Assembly: GCF_040786275.1 (NCBI RefSeq)
Contig: NZ_JBFMVT010000002.1
Coordinates: 992,001-1,056,000, forward strand
Length of the DNA stretch: 64,000 nt
Source: Buttiauxella gaviniae
GTDB lineage: Bacteria > Pseudomonadota > Gammaproteobacteria > Enterobacterales > Enterobacteriaceae
Direction of reading: 5' to 3'
Shown here: one piece after another, positions 50,723 to 61,300 of the stretch
Layout: every line of letters starts with the position of its first letter
Numbering within the stretch: position 1 is the stretch's first letter
Notes under the pieces: generated by a model
Told to the model about the DNA's origin: nothing
Databases searched by the model: none
Seen by the model: only the letters and a program-made list of their open reading frames with translations
Made by a program: the position numbers and the translations under genes

Positions 50723-51924
50723 TTATTGTTCAGCCTGCGGGGTCTTTTTAAAGTAAGCCGATTTATAGGATTGTTGATGCAGAGTGCGATTATTCATGCC
50801 AAAAATGCTCGCTCCCATAATCATCCCGTTATTACTCTCTTTTTCAGCTGACTTATCCGATGACGCGGCCTGATTTAACCCTTGCACGTCTGTATTGGCC
50901 TGCAATCTGGAAGGGTGGTACCCCATCGATTGAAGGAAGGTTCGTCGCGCAGGTGTGCCTTGCACGCCTGCTGAATTTCCAGTGTCAGGCTTCTGTACGG
51001 AAGTTAGCGTCCGGTTGCTGTTTAGCAAGCTGCCTGAATTAGCGTAGTTAATGCCTGTCGAATAAAGCGTGGTACTTTCCACCGGCCCATAGGCAGCCTG
51101 AGCGGACAAAAGCTGCTCAAGGGAATAGTTATCGGAGACGGCCATTTCGGCTGCGGCAATGGCGTTATTTTCCGCCACTTTTCTGCCTAGTTTGGTGTAG
51201 AAAGAGGCAGCCAGACCGCCATACTCCACTCCAAGCCCAATGGCCATTTGCCCCACGGTCATACTCGAGACCTGAATAGCCGTACCGATGGCGGCGTTAA
51301 CAACGCCTAACGTAGCACTAGCGGAAGCCGGGATGACCGACATTTCCGCAGCGGTCCCTGCCACAACTGCCGCCGCAGTGGCACCGGTGCTGAGGGCGGT
51401 TCCCACGCCGCCAAAGGCCGCCGATGTGCTGGCGACAGAAGAGGCAGCGGCAACTTCTGTCGCCGCGACCGCTGCGCCGGCTTCCGCACCGGTCGCCACA
51501 CCCGCCGCAACGCCTGTTTCCACGCCGATAGCCGCCACGGCCGTCCCCACTGCATCAATCGCGGCGGTAGCCAGTGAACTAAACAATGAGGCAAAAAAGG
51601 CAATCAGGAAAAAATGGCCTGTCGGATCGGTGTGATTGATCGGGTCTGACTCACAATAAACGTAAGGGTTGATCCCCCCTTTACCGAAGGGGCTAAAGCT
51701 GTCGGGACAGGTGAAGCGCATCAGAACCGGCTGTAAGCACGATAGCCATTACCCAGATGATTCACTCCAGTTAAAGGATCATGGCGCTGGCCGTTAAACC
51801 CCAGCAGGCCGCTATTTTTCTGGTCGGTGCTACCCCACGGTGAATAGTTAAAACGGGTGGTATTCCCCTCATGCAAGGCGCACAGGGGGGTACCACTGAG
51901 GAGATTGCCTGTTAATTTCAACAT
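50723..51924 (-). pseudogene. Short Rhs-core protein, frameshifted (tip 1)
   Basis: Originally about 400 residues from the ATG at 51924 (MLKLTGNLLSG; strong ribosome site AAGGAAGAAG). The frame breaks between 51730 and 51731. Compared with the intact paralogue (CCGGACTGTAAGCACG on the plus strand at 50446-50461) one base is missing here (CCGGCTGTAAGCACG). The first part holds LLGFNGQRHDPLTGVNHLGNGYRAY; after the shift comes MRFTCPDSFSPFGKGGINPYVYC and the DPTGH cleavage motif. The 300-residue tail is Ala/Gly-rich and hydrophobic over about 150 residues (possible membrane-inserting domain). Could be a real mutation, programmed shift or sequencing error. Confidence 0.8.
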
Positions 51925-52013
51925 TATCTTCTTCCTTAAAAATTGTAAGTTACGCATCCGCTTTACAACGAATGCGTAATTAACTTAATGAAATAAATGA
52001 CTTTACCTGGCCT

Positions 52014-55000
52014 TTATCCCTGAGTGACGAAGCTGTCTTCGCTGACCGCTGCGCTACCGCTATTTCCCGGAATAAATCGAGTGATTTTCTGAGTTTTACT
52101 GCACGCTTCATTCACCAGCCGTGTGCCGGTGTAGAACAGTTGACGGTCATCATCGACCAGCGATTGCATCACCAATGTGTTGAGTGCGTCGTAGTGATAG
52201 GTACTGAGCGGTTTGTTGCTGGTGTCCCGGACACTGGTCAGTCGCCCAAGCGAGTCATAGCTGAGCATTCGCCCTGCTTCGTCGCGCGTCATGCGGCCAT
52301 TGCTGTCATATTCGAGGACAATATGGGCTGGATAGCAGGAGGTGAGAGTGTGTTTCACTTCGCTGAGCTGGGTCGGATCCTGTGGATTGGTAAACAGATA
52401 CGTTGCGGTATCGGTACCTCCGCCAGCAATAACGGTGACGCACTGGGTGATGTTACTCAAGGCATCAAGGATAAAGGTCTGCGATTTCACCGGTTGGCCG
52501 TAACCGTCTACTGTCGGCTCACTGCCGCTGCATTCGTACTTTGTCAGTCGGTTACGAATATCATAGGTAAACGTCTCCGATCGGATGACAGTGCTGCCAT
52601 CAGAAAGCTGGCGTGTGGCCACAAGATCGTCGGCCGTAAATGTTTGAACGATGGTCAACGCTTTACCGCCGGAAGGGGAAATGACCCGTTTAATTTCCCG
52701 ATTAAAATCATCCCAGGTCAGCGTGGTCAGCAAGCTGCTCCCGTCTTTCGCCACGGCATTTTGCGAGCTCACTCGCCCGGCTGCATCATAGGATAAATGT
52801 ACCGTCACCTGCGGATCGCTGATGGTGATAACCCGCCCAAAGCCGTCGTAATCCAGGGTTTGCACGTTGCCCGCCACATCAATGTATTTCAACGGCTGGC
52901 CCTGTAGCGTCCATGCATAGCTTGCTGTGTGCGTCTTTTTACCTGGCATGATGAACGTTTCTTGCTCAAGTTCTCCGGTTGGCCACCAGCTCATGGTTTT
53001 GCTCTGGCCTTTTGCCTGATGCGCCTCAAGCATTTTTCCCGTTTGCGTGGCGTAAACAAAACGTTGATCGATATCACCGCCGCTACTTTTCACCGAAGCA
53101 ACAGCATCATCAAGCTCGGCAATATACGAATAAGTGAGCTGATTTTTCATGTTGTCACGGACGGTTGCAGGGGAAGTGCATGAGCCGGTGTAGGTATAAG
53201 TTTGGGTTCGCCCGCCGCTGGTGCTGGAGGTCAAGCGGCCCAGACCATCGAAGGTTTGGGTTCCCATCACAATGGCTTTCCCGCCCTTAGGGGTGACGGA
53301 AATAGAGGTGATCAGTTTATCGGTTGAGTTTGCGTCGTAGGTTTTTGTCACCACGGTGCCGTCAGGCAGTGTCTGGGTGAGCACGCGGCCAAAAGCGTCC
53401 CAGGTGTAATGCGTGACATTATTTTTAGTATCCACATGTTCACGCACACGCCCAAGGCCATCGTGACGCAGTTGCTGCATCGCAGCCTGTACGCCACTGG
53501 CTGTAGCTTTGGTGATTTTTTCAGGCAGATTGAGTTTGTTATAAAGCGTGTTTTGTCGAGCCAGCTTGAGCATATTGCCGCTGGTCACCTGCAACTGTTC
53601 CGTTTTTTCACGGGTAATTGGATCGAATTGCTGCTGATGCTGCTGGCCGGAACTCAGGACGTTCATGTAGTTCTGCCCCCAACTGTCAAATAGCGCATTC
53701 TGCGCCATCGTCATTCTGGAACTGACGTCGCCTGGTTTTTTGTAATCAATATCCTGCGTTTTGATCAGACGACTTGCCGCATCATAAAGGTGCTCTTTAA
53801 TCTGATAGAACGCGCTGGCGCTATTCTCTTTGTCATTGATCCATTCCGTGAGCACACGCCCCATGCGGTCAAAGTTTTTACGGTGCGCATTCCCTTCGCT
53901 GTCGGTGTAGGTGGTCGTGATTTCACTTGCCATACCGCCGCTGGTTTTAATCGCATAAGCGATAGCCAGTTCGTTTCTGAAACTGTTATCCGGGTTGATG
54001 ACACGGCGAATAAGACGCCCCAGTGAATCGTAGGTCAGGGCTGTTTTCACTCCCTGCGTATTGATAAATGAGCGCAATTTATTGGTGAAGCGGGAATGCT
54101 CTCTGATGGTGGTTTGCTTTGTGGCATCGTGGCCTGAGAAGGTGCGGGTATGAATCAGCGAATCACCGGATTTAACGTAGGTAAACGCATTTTCAGAGGT
54201 GGTTTGCTGGGTGCTGCCTACACGAATTTGCGCGTTTTTAATCCGGCCATAGCTCACTTTGTCTGAAGAGGTGACGTGATACGTTATCTCACGAACCAGA
54301 TGGCTAACGCCGTCATGCAGACGGGTCATTTTCACCGGCACAATATGGTAGGGCGAACTGGTGCGGTCGAGGGTCGCTACCTGGTCGAATTTACTGTAAG
54401 TCAGCGTGACGGGAGTGGCGAAACTGGTAAGTGCGGGAGTGATTTTGCGGCTTTTCTCAAAACGCACAAAACCGTGTGGATCTGCAGGGCAGCCGACTTC
54501 CGCCGTTGCCTGAGTTTCGCCGGCTGCCGGGTAATAAATTATCTCGGTCATTGCGCCGCTGGGATCGACTTGCTTTGTCAAATTGCCGTGGGTGTCATAT
54601 TCCGTAGTGGTCGTTTCAGAATATTTTTTTGACCCGCTATTAATCCAGGTAATCACCTGTTTTTTCAGGCATTGCAGCTGCGCTGGCTGCATGTCGAACC
54701 CTTTACCTGAATCTTCGTAATAGGTCATTGCGGTCTGTTTATTTTCACCACCCTGCTTTTCTTCCGACAGCGTCATTAAATGGTAATGGTTATAAACACG
54801 GCGTGTGGAAAGGGAGACCGATGAAGTGGTATCCACCACTTTTTCAGTACTTTCATAGGTATAAGTGACCGGCAGCGAATAGGTGAAATCGCTGTCTGCG
54901 CTCCAGACCGCGCTGCCACCATATCCCAGATAGTTATTGCTACTGTAGGAATACGTACGCACCAGATCAGGTTGCCCCATACCCGGTTGAATAGAGTAAG

Positions 55001-55805
55001 TGACCACCGCAGGAAGTGCTTTCTGGCCTGATGATGCCGGGAATTTCATCAAGTCCTTCTGATATGACACAGACTTTTTAAGCCCCATTGGCGTGGTCAT
55101 CCCCGTCAGGATCGGGTTGCTCATCAAGCCGGAGGTATACGTCAGGTTCCAGGTTAAGGTGATGTCTGCGCTGGAATGGGTGAGCGCGGTCAGGAAGTTA
55201 TTCTGCGTTGTCAGCGTAACGTTATACTTTTCGCTATTATTCGGCGTGAAATGGAAAATGGTATTTGCCAGATATTCCACGGAACAATGCACTTCATTGT
55301 CCATATCGACAATTTTCATTAAGCGCGGGGTGCCGTGACTACCATCCCATGTGAGTGTCAGATAATGGCCAAATGTACCGATGATTTTTACTGGTAAATA
55401 GAGATTCTGGCACACCAGCCCGAGAATTTCGGTCACACCACTTTTATGGACCACCTGATAACCTGAAGACGTTTTCGTCATGACAAAAGTTTTCAGTTTC
55501 ATCTGCTTAATATTGATCGTATTGCCATTTTCGTTAACGACATAATGTTCACCAGTATTAAGCGTCACGCGTTTATTCTGGCTATCGTACATTGTCATCC
55601 CGGTAGTAAAACCGATACCAAAACCAATATTCGTTTCTGAAGTTGGAGAATAACTAATAGTAAAAGGGATTTCAGGCCCATTACCATTATTAGCGATAAT
55701 ACTTCCCAGGCTCAGGCTCGCACTATAAAGACCGGTACGCGGATCGACTTCATCGTTTACTGCGCTCATAAAATTATTGGTTTGCGTATAGTAATTCTTA
55801 CTCAT
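52014..55805 (-). CDS. Large Rhs/YD-repeat protein lacking core and toxin tip
   Basis: 1263 residues from the ATG at 55805 (MSKNYYTQTNNF; ribosome site AAGGAA). No signal peptide. N-terminal ~300 residues resemble the start of TccC/Rhs proteins (VDPRTGLYSASLSLGSIIANNGNGPEIPFTISYSP); from about 330 on there are many YD repeats (YDTHGNLTKQVDPSGAM, YDSLGRLIRRV, WDAFGRVLTQTLPDGT, YDGFGRVITIS, YDSLGRLTSVRD). It ends at TGTRLVNEA...FVTQG before the place where the Rhs core would begin. The protein should form a hollow shell, with core and toxin supplied by the two short downstream genes. Closest in style to insecticidal TccC-like and pseudomonad Rhs proteins. Confidence 0.88.
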   Translation of the reverse strand: MSKNYYTQTNNFMSAVNDEVDPRTGLYSASLSLGSIIANNGNGPEIPFTISYSPTSETNIGFGIGFTTGMTMYDSQNKRVTLNTGEHYVVNENGNTINIKQMKLKTFVMTKTSSGYQVVHKSGVTEILGLVCQNLYLPVKIIGTFGHYLTLTWDGSHGTPRLMKIVDMDNEVHCSVEYLANTIFHFTPNNSEKYNVTLTTQNNFLTALTHSSADITLTWNLTYTSGLMSNPILTGMTTPMGLKKSVSYQKDLMKFPASSGQKALPAVVTYSIQPGMGQPDLVRTYSYSSNNYLGYGGSAVWSADSDFTYSLPVTYTYESTEKVVDTTSSVSLSTRRVYNHYHLMTLSEEKQGGENKQTAMTYYEDSGKGFDMQPAQLQCLKKQVITWINSGSKKYSETTTTEYDTHGNLTKQVDPSGAMTEIIYYPAAGETQATAEVGCPADPHGFVRFEKSRKITPALTSFATPVTLTYSKFDQVATLDRTSSPYHIVPVKMTRLHDGVSHLVREITYHVTSSDKVSYGRIKNAQIRVGSTQQTTSENAFTYVKSGDSLIHTRTFSGHDATKQTTIREHSRFTNKLRSFINTQGVKTALTYDSLGRLIRRVINPDNSFRNELAIAYAIKTSGGMASEITTTYTDSEGNAHRKNFDRMGRVLTEWINDKENSASAFYQIKEHLYDAASRLIKTQDIDYKKPGDVSSRMTMAQNALFDSWGQNYMNVLSSGQQHQQQFDPITREKTEQLQVTSGNMLKLARQNTLYNKLNLPEKITKATASGVQAAMQQLRHDGLGRVREHVDTKNNVTHYTWDAFGRVLTQTLPDGTVVTKTYDANSTDKLITSISVTPKGGKAIVMGTQTFDGLGRLTSSTSGGRTQTYTYTGSCTSPATVRDNMKNQLTYSYIAELDDAVASVKSSGGDIDQRFVYATQTGKMLEAHQAKGQSKTMSWWPTGELEQETFIMPGKKTHTASYAWTLQGQPLKYIDVAGNVQTLDYDGFGRVITISDPQVTVHLSYDAAGRVSSQNAVAKDGSSLLTTLTWDDFNREIKRVISPSGGKALTIVQTFTADDLVATRQLSDGSTVIRSETFTYDIRNRLTKYECSGSEPTVDGYGQPVKSQTFILDALSNITQCVTVIAGGGTDTATYLFTNPQDPTQLSEVKHTLTSCYPAHIVLEYDSNGRMTRDEAGRMLSYDSLGRLTSVRDTSNKPLSTYHYDALNTLVMQSLVDDDRQLFYTGTRLVNEACSKTQKITRFIPGNSGSAAVSEDSFVTQG

Positions 55806-56121
55806 GATTAATTCCTTCATCTTTAATAACGTCATTGTAATAACCGCTATCCATTAAGGATTGTCGGTCTGCTTTTGATAATCATAACTATCGTTACAAA
55901 GATGAATAATAAAGGCATCATGAAATTAATCACGTCATCCTGCATCATGTTATCAATTTCTATTTTTAATAATCACAAAAACAACTGGTGATGATATAAA
56001 ACAATAACAACCTGAGTATATTTGATGCGCAATGAGTTGCTTGAGTTTCCTGACCCTTTATTATCCACACCGTTGTCACCAATTTCGGTGGCGCGAAACT
56101 CAATCGAAAAGGATTATGATT

Positions 56122-57855
56122 ATGGCTAATATATGGGCTAACTTTGACCACTTTGAAAAGCTGGATATTTTCTTTAAATATAATGATGCACAAACTGCCT
56201 TTGCGAATTATTCCAGTTCAAAAGTCACACAATTGACCGTAAAGGTCAGAGCCAGGGCGGTGGATAAAACTGGCAAAATATTGCCAATAACATCAGCTGA
56301 TTTAAAAGCTATCGCCAGGCTTTGTGTCTATGAAAGTAACGGCACGTTCTATCAGGACAATAGTTCATGGACGTTGTATCAGCAGGCTGATATGCATGAT
56401 TACCGGTCAGTATTGACAGAGAAAGTATCGGCTCCAAATATTTATAATATCTTTGGCACAGCTAAAGAAACGGGTGATGTAGAATGTGAGGTTTATATCG
56501 CACCAAATGGAACCCCATTTGATTTAATTAACATTGCAGTACAGGTTGACGTTCCTGGCCACGGGCAATCGAGCACAGCTAAAGATCGCGCTAAAGGCGT
56601 GTATCCGGAGTGTTATCTTTCCGTCACAGGGATTTCAAACGTCTGGGATGTCTGTAAAAACATCTCGAGCCTCGCTATTTCATTTGCTGACAGCTCAGGG
56701 GCAAAATCGACGATTTATGCAAACGGCCGTAATCAAGTACCTGTTATCATTTCGGTAGCTGCTGCCGATGCACAAGGTCACTATCTAAATCTGTTTGCCA
56801 GTGATTTTTATATTGAGAAAAATAAACATTACCCGACGCCGAGAATAGAACTTGTCAATGCACATAATAATGATGATGTGCTTTCTTTTGACGGAACAAA
56901 AGGCGTTTGCTATTCGTTTTCGGCCAGTGAATGGGGAAACCCGATCAGTTATACCTACGCGAAACGTATAATGTCTTCAGTGGACAACGGTATTTGCAAT
57001 ATTCCTGCTTATATTTCCAGTTACACGGCGAGTCCTGGCAAAGAGGTTGCAGTGCGTCTGAATATCCCTGGCTTTGCCTGTATTACTACAGCGATTACCT
57101 CTACTGGACAATGGGAGTCCTATACGACGTCTAAAGTTTCTTTAACTTTCCTGGAGAAAATAGATTACTCCGATGCTTCAAATTTGCAGATTGTTGATAA
57201 AGGGTGGACCACGCTCGATAGTAGTGTTCACTATACCTATCACCCGAATAGCTGGAAAGGGAAAAGCAAAGTACAGGATAATGGGACTGTCAGAAATAAA
57301 CAGGTATTAATAAAACCCAACGTGGGTAATTCTGAGGTGAAATTCCTGAGCGAAAAAACCGTCGTAGACGATCGAGCTCATTACGCACCTTATAATACCA
57401 GCGATAAAATTGGGATGTTTGGTTATCCTGATAAACATTCCACGCAGACCTATGTTCAGTCTCTTCTTGATTATACTCCAGACCACGGCGGGCATATTGT
57501 CGCCTGGGGTGTTGAAGTTCCTGAAGATATGAAACAGTTCGGTTTTGCTCATACCTCTGGTCATGATTGTCAGAAAGAAACCAATTATGAACCGAATGGC
57601 TGGCATTATATGCTGGATATTAAAGAAGGTTGCGGGAGAATAACGTGGATCGCTTCCCCGAAAAAAGTCGCTGGTGCAGTCACGCTTTATGCCATGGAAG
57701 CGGCACATAGCGTCGATAACTCCGTTCACCACACCACTTCATGGCCACAAAAGACGCAGCCTGCTCGTGTTACCGTCTATGATAATTTCGGCAATAGCGG
57801 AACGTTCAGAATCTCCTGGGATCAGCGAACTTATAGCCCGTCTCTTTCCAGTTAA
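56122..57855 (+). CDS. 577-residue protein of unknown function, divergent from Rhs
   Basis: 577 residues from the ATG at 56122 (MANIWANFDHFEKLDIF; AGGA ribosome site 9 bases ahead). No signal peptide or membrane segment. Beta-rich, with Ig-like looking segments (VTQLTVKVRARAVDKTGKILPITSADL; NQVPVIISVAAADAQGHYLNLFASDFYI; PARVTVYDNFGNSGTFRISWDQ). No catalytic motif seen and family not recognised. Divergent position to the large Rhs gene with a 316-base shared control region suggests it belongs to the Rhs system, perhaps as a carrier or delivery partner; this is a guess from context. A strong terminator follows. Confidence 0.7.
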   Translation: MANIWANFDHFEKLDIFFKYNDAQTAFANYSSSKVTQLTVKVRARAVDKTGKILPITSADLKAIARLCVYESNGTFYQDNSSWTLYQQADMHDYRSVLTEKVSAPNIYNIFGTAKETGDVECEVYIAPNGTPFDLINIAVQVDVPGHGQSSTAKDRAKGVYPECYLSVTGISNVWDVCKNISSLAISFADSSGAKSTIYANGRNQVPVIISVAAADAQGHYLNLFASDFYIEKNKHYPTPRIELVNAHNNDDVLSFDGTKGVCYSFSASEWGNPISYTYAKRIMSSVDNGICNIPAYISSYTASPGKEVAVRLNIPGFACITTAITSTGQWESYTTSKVSLTFLEKIDYSDASNLQIVDKGWTTLDSSVHYTYHPNSWKGKSKVQDNGTVRNKQVLIKPNVGNSEVKFLSEKTVVDDRAHYAPYNTSDKIGMFGYPDKHSTQTYVQSLLDYTPDHGGHIVAWGVEVPEDMKQFGFAHTSGHDCQKETNYEPNGWHYMLDIKEGCGRITWIASPKKVAGAVTLYAMEAAHSVDNSVHHTTSWPQKTQPARVTVYDNFGNSGTFRISWDQRTYSPSLSS

Positions 57856-57881
57856 TTCTGCCGATATTATTCTTTAATCAC

Positions 57882-57910
57882 GCCCTGGCATTTTGTGTCA
57901 GGGCTTTTTT
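57882..57910 (+). terminator. Rho-independent terminator after the 577-residue gene
   Basis: Stem GCCCTGGCA / TGTCAGGGC (one G-T pair) with a 5-base loop and T6. Confidence 0.88.
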
Positions 57911-57973
57911 ATTTTCATAATACCGTTGATAAATAAATCACTCCGCCCACTTTAGAGGTAAACACGACGGTAT

Positions 57974-58324
57974 TTAAAAAATCCCCTGATCGTCGCTATT
58001 CAACAAATCCTCTAACCCGCCCAATCCCTGGCGCGCATGCGCACGATTCATCAACTTAACCTGCGCCATTGGCGGCAGATCGGTAATCGTAATCACCCCT
58101 TTTTGAATCAGTAAGAAGATCAGGTCGTCCAGCACGCGGACCATTTCAAGGTCGCTTCGTTGCAGTAGCTCTTTATGATGCAGGCTTTCATCAACCACGT
58201 TGCGGGCATTATTCCAGGCAGTGATCTCTGGCGTATCGGAAAAAATCTCGCCCGTCATGCCGGTAAACGGTGTTTTTTCGACGCGTATTAACTGGCCGTC
58301 GTCATTACGTTGAATGTAATACAT
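57974..58324 (-). CDS. Small conserved protein downstream of adhesin
   Basis: 116 residues from the ATG at 58324 (MYYIQRNDDGQLIRVE; ribosome site AAGGTAG). Acidic, no membrane segment. QRSDLEMVRVLDDLIFLLIQKGVITITDLP and the LGGLEDLL near the end resemble a short family in pseudomonads and other gamma-proteobacteria that databases often label 'tryptophan synthase subunit beta-like', a name with no enzymatic support. Same direction as the adhesin, 67 bases after it. Role unknown; location suggests a function connected with adhesin production or export. Confidence 0.7.
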   Translation of the reverse strand: MYYIQRNDDGQLIRVEKTPFTGMTGEIFSDTPEITAWNNARNVVDESLHHKELLQRSDLEMVRVLDDLIFLLIQKGVITITDLPPMAQVKLMNRAHARQGLGGLEDLLNSDDQGIF

Positions 58325-58361
58325 TTTTCTACCTTTTATGGCATTGAATGGCATTTGAAAC

Positions 58362-58383
58362 CACCGCCCGGTTAAGGGCGGTG
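58362..58383 (-). terminator. Hairpin between adhesin and small downstream gene
   Basis: 8-bp stem CACCGCCC / GGGCGGTG with a 6-base loop, 9 bases after the adhesin stop. Lacks a strong T-run; may reduce transcription into the small gene. Confidence 0.5.
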
Positions 58384-58391
58384 TCGCTCAA

Positions 58392-61300
58392 TTATGAATG
58401 GTAATGCTCAGGCTTTGGGATTAAGTGATCCAGTGAATGGGTTGAAGAGCCATACGAGTCCGCAATCTGCGGCACCGCCGATGCATCACCATGATGAGCA
58501 GGTGTTGCAGCCGTTGCCGCAGAACCCACTTTGTCATGATGTGAATCCGCGCCCTTAATCAACTGCGTAATATCGTCGCTATGATGCAGCTCATGCGCCA
58601 AATCGCTGAGATCAACTTTCCCATGATCGTTGCCCTCTTTACCGGTAAAGACCTTATGATCTTCCTCGCCAGACTTAACCTTCCCATCTTGATGAAGATT
58701 AAAGGAGAGCGAATCATCGCTGTCATCAAACAGGTTGCTTAAACCCTGATCGTGAGAAGCTGAAGTTGCCGCATGGTGTGATTTATCACTGCTATCCACG
58801 TCATGCTTTCCACGATGAGCAGGATCATCCATCGTGAAATCACTTTTTTGATGGATAACATCTGAGTTGCCATGGTTATCGTGAGCGATAACGGAAACAT
58901 CCACGCTATTCTTGCCGATATTAAGATCGTGAGTATCAACCGGAATGTCATAGGTTAAGTGCCCATTATCGTCGTGCAGTACCGCGTCATAATGTTTGCC
59001 ATTGATCGTGGCATTGATATGTTCGTTGGCCTGCACATCAGCGCTGTCGATATGGCCGGTAATATGAGTCACATGATGACGCGCTTCTTGCGAGTCCAGG
59101 TGGTCATCGCCGGTTACTTTATCGATAGTGATAGTGGCATCGGCGTGGGTATCCAGCTCGACTTTTTGCGTGTGCGAAGCCGTTGTAGTGTTGCCCGCGT
59201 CATCTGACACATGCAGGGTCACTTTCACATCGTTGGAGCCTTCATTAAACCACGCCTTGTCGACCGGCGTGGTGTACGTCAGATGTCCTGGCGTTCCCTG
59301 AACGTGTACCGTGATTTTGTGGCCGTTCAGCTCCAGATCCACGTCATCACCCGGCTTCGCATCCAGCCCTACCGTGCCGCTGATGGTGATGTGATCGGAC
59401 TCTTTCGCGTTGATCACATTGTCGCCAGTCACCTTATCAATATCGATTGTGCCTGCAATCTGCGTATCCAGCGTGATGGTCTGAGAATGCTCAACGGCAC
59501 TGACGTTACCCGCATCGTCTGAGACGTGCAGAGTCACTTTCACATCGTTGGAGCCTTCGTTAAACCACGCTTTGTCGACCGGCGTGGTGTACGTCAGATG
59601 TCCTGGCGTTCCCTGAACCTGTACGGTGATCTTATGGCCGTTCAGCTCCAGATCCACGTCATCACCCGGCTTCGCATCCAGCCCTACCGTGCCGCTGACG
59701 GTGATGTGATCGGACTCTTTCGCGTTGATTACATTGTCGCCAGCCACCTTATCGATATCGATTCTGCCTGCAATCTGCGTATCCAGCGTGATGGTCTGAG
59801 AATGCTCAACGGCACTAACGTTACCCGCATCGTCTGAGACATGCAGGGTCACTTTCACATTGTTGGAGCCTTCGTTAAACCACGCTTTGTCGACCGGCGT
59901 GGTGTACGTCAGATTTCCTGGCGTTCCCTGAACCTGTACGGTGATCTTATGGCCGTTAAGCTCCAGATCCACGTCATCACCCGGCTTCGCATCCAGCCCT
60001 ACCGTGCCGCTGACGGTGATGTGATCGGACTCTTTCGCGTTGATTACATTGTCGCCGGCCACCTTGTCGATATCGATTCTGCCTGCAATCTGCGTATCGA
60101 CGAAGATCTGATGGCTTTCCTGCGGGGTGGTGTAGTGGTTCCCAGCCGCGTCATTTACCGACACGCTGACCTTGATCTCGTTATTACCTTCACTGAGCCA
60201 CGTTTGTTTCACCGGAACTTCATAGCCCAGGTGATCGCCCACTTTTATCACGTCAGTGGTGATGGTATGGCCGTTTATCTCCAGCGTCACCTTATCACCT
60301 TCGACGGCGTCTCCATCAACCGCGCCGCTCACCGTCAGGTGCTTCGCTTCTCGCGCGTTAACCACATCATCTGACGCGACAGTGTTAACGGTGATGGTTG
60401 CATCCGCATGGGTATCGAGCGTCACGACCTGGTTGTAGGCAGGGTTGAGGTGGTTACCGGCATCGTCAACAATCTGCACGTTGACGGTGACGTTATTCTC
60501 GCCTTCGTTCAGCCAGGTTTTATCCAGTTGAACGTCATAGCCCAGGTGACCATCAACGGTGACCACTTTCGTATGCGTAACGTGGCCGTTAACGTTCAGC
60601 GTTACCAAATCACCTTCCCGCGCATCGCCATCAACGGTGCCGGTCACGTGGATGTGCTGGGACTCTTTGGCGTTGATTACGTTGTCAGTGGCAATCGGAG
60701 CAATGTTAATCGAGCCAGTAATTGTCGTATCCAGCGTGATGGTGTGAGTATCGGTCGATGTCGCCGGGTTGCCCGCTTCATCTTGCCCGCTAACCGTCAC
60801 CACTACGGTGTTGTCGCCTTCTTTTAACACGCTGTTGGCAACCGGAATTTCGAAGGTTCTGTTACCATGGCTGTCTTCAAGAACGACCCCACCCGTGACC
60901 GACTGGCCGTTGACCGTAAGTGTGATTGGGTCTCCGCCGTGGGCATCACCTGTGACCACACCGCGAAGCATCGTGGTGGTCGCGTGAGATTCTTCGATAT
61001 TGACGCGGTTATCACCGGCAATCACTTTATCGAAGTGAATCTCGTTTTGCGCATCCTGATCGATACGGATATCCACGAAGCCGACGCCCGGCTGGGTGTT
61101 ACCCACATCATCAACGGCGAGCACTTTATAGGTGATGTGCTGATCTTGCAGAAGCTCTGAGGTATTCACTTCACGTGTAAAGGTAAACCCACCTTTGCCA
61201 TCGCTATGAAGTGTCGCAGTCAGATCATTACCATTTACGGTAATCACCATCGTGTCACCCTCTTTCACATCGCCTGTGACCGAGCCACTAATCGTTGTGG

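Noticed and set aside
51288-51635. Plus-strand Ala-rich ORF opposite Rhs tip 1
   Set aside because: A shadow of the Ala/Gly-rich coding strand; no start signal or homology.
59150-60095. CRISPR-like regular repeats
   Set aside because: The 315-bp units are coding Ig-like domains without short repeats and unique spacers.
58959-60438. Repeated plus-strand ORFs opposite the adhesin
   Set aside because: They repeat with the adhesin's 315-bp period and are simply antisense frames of it.
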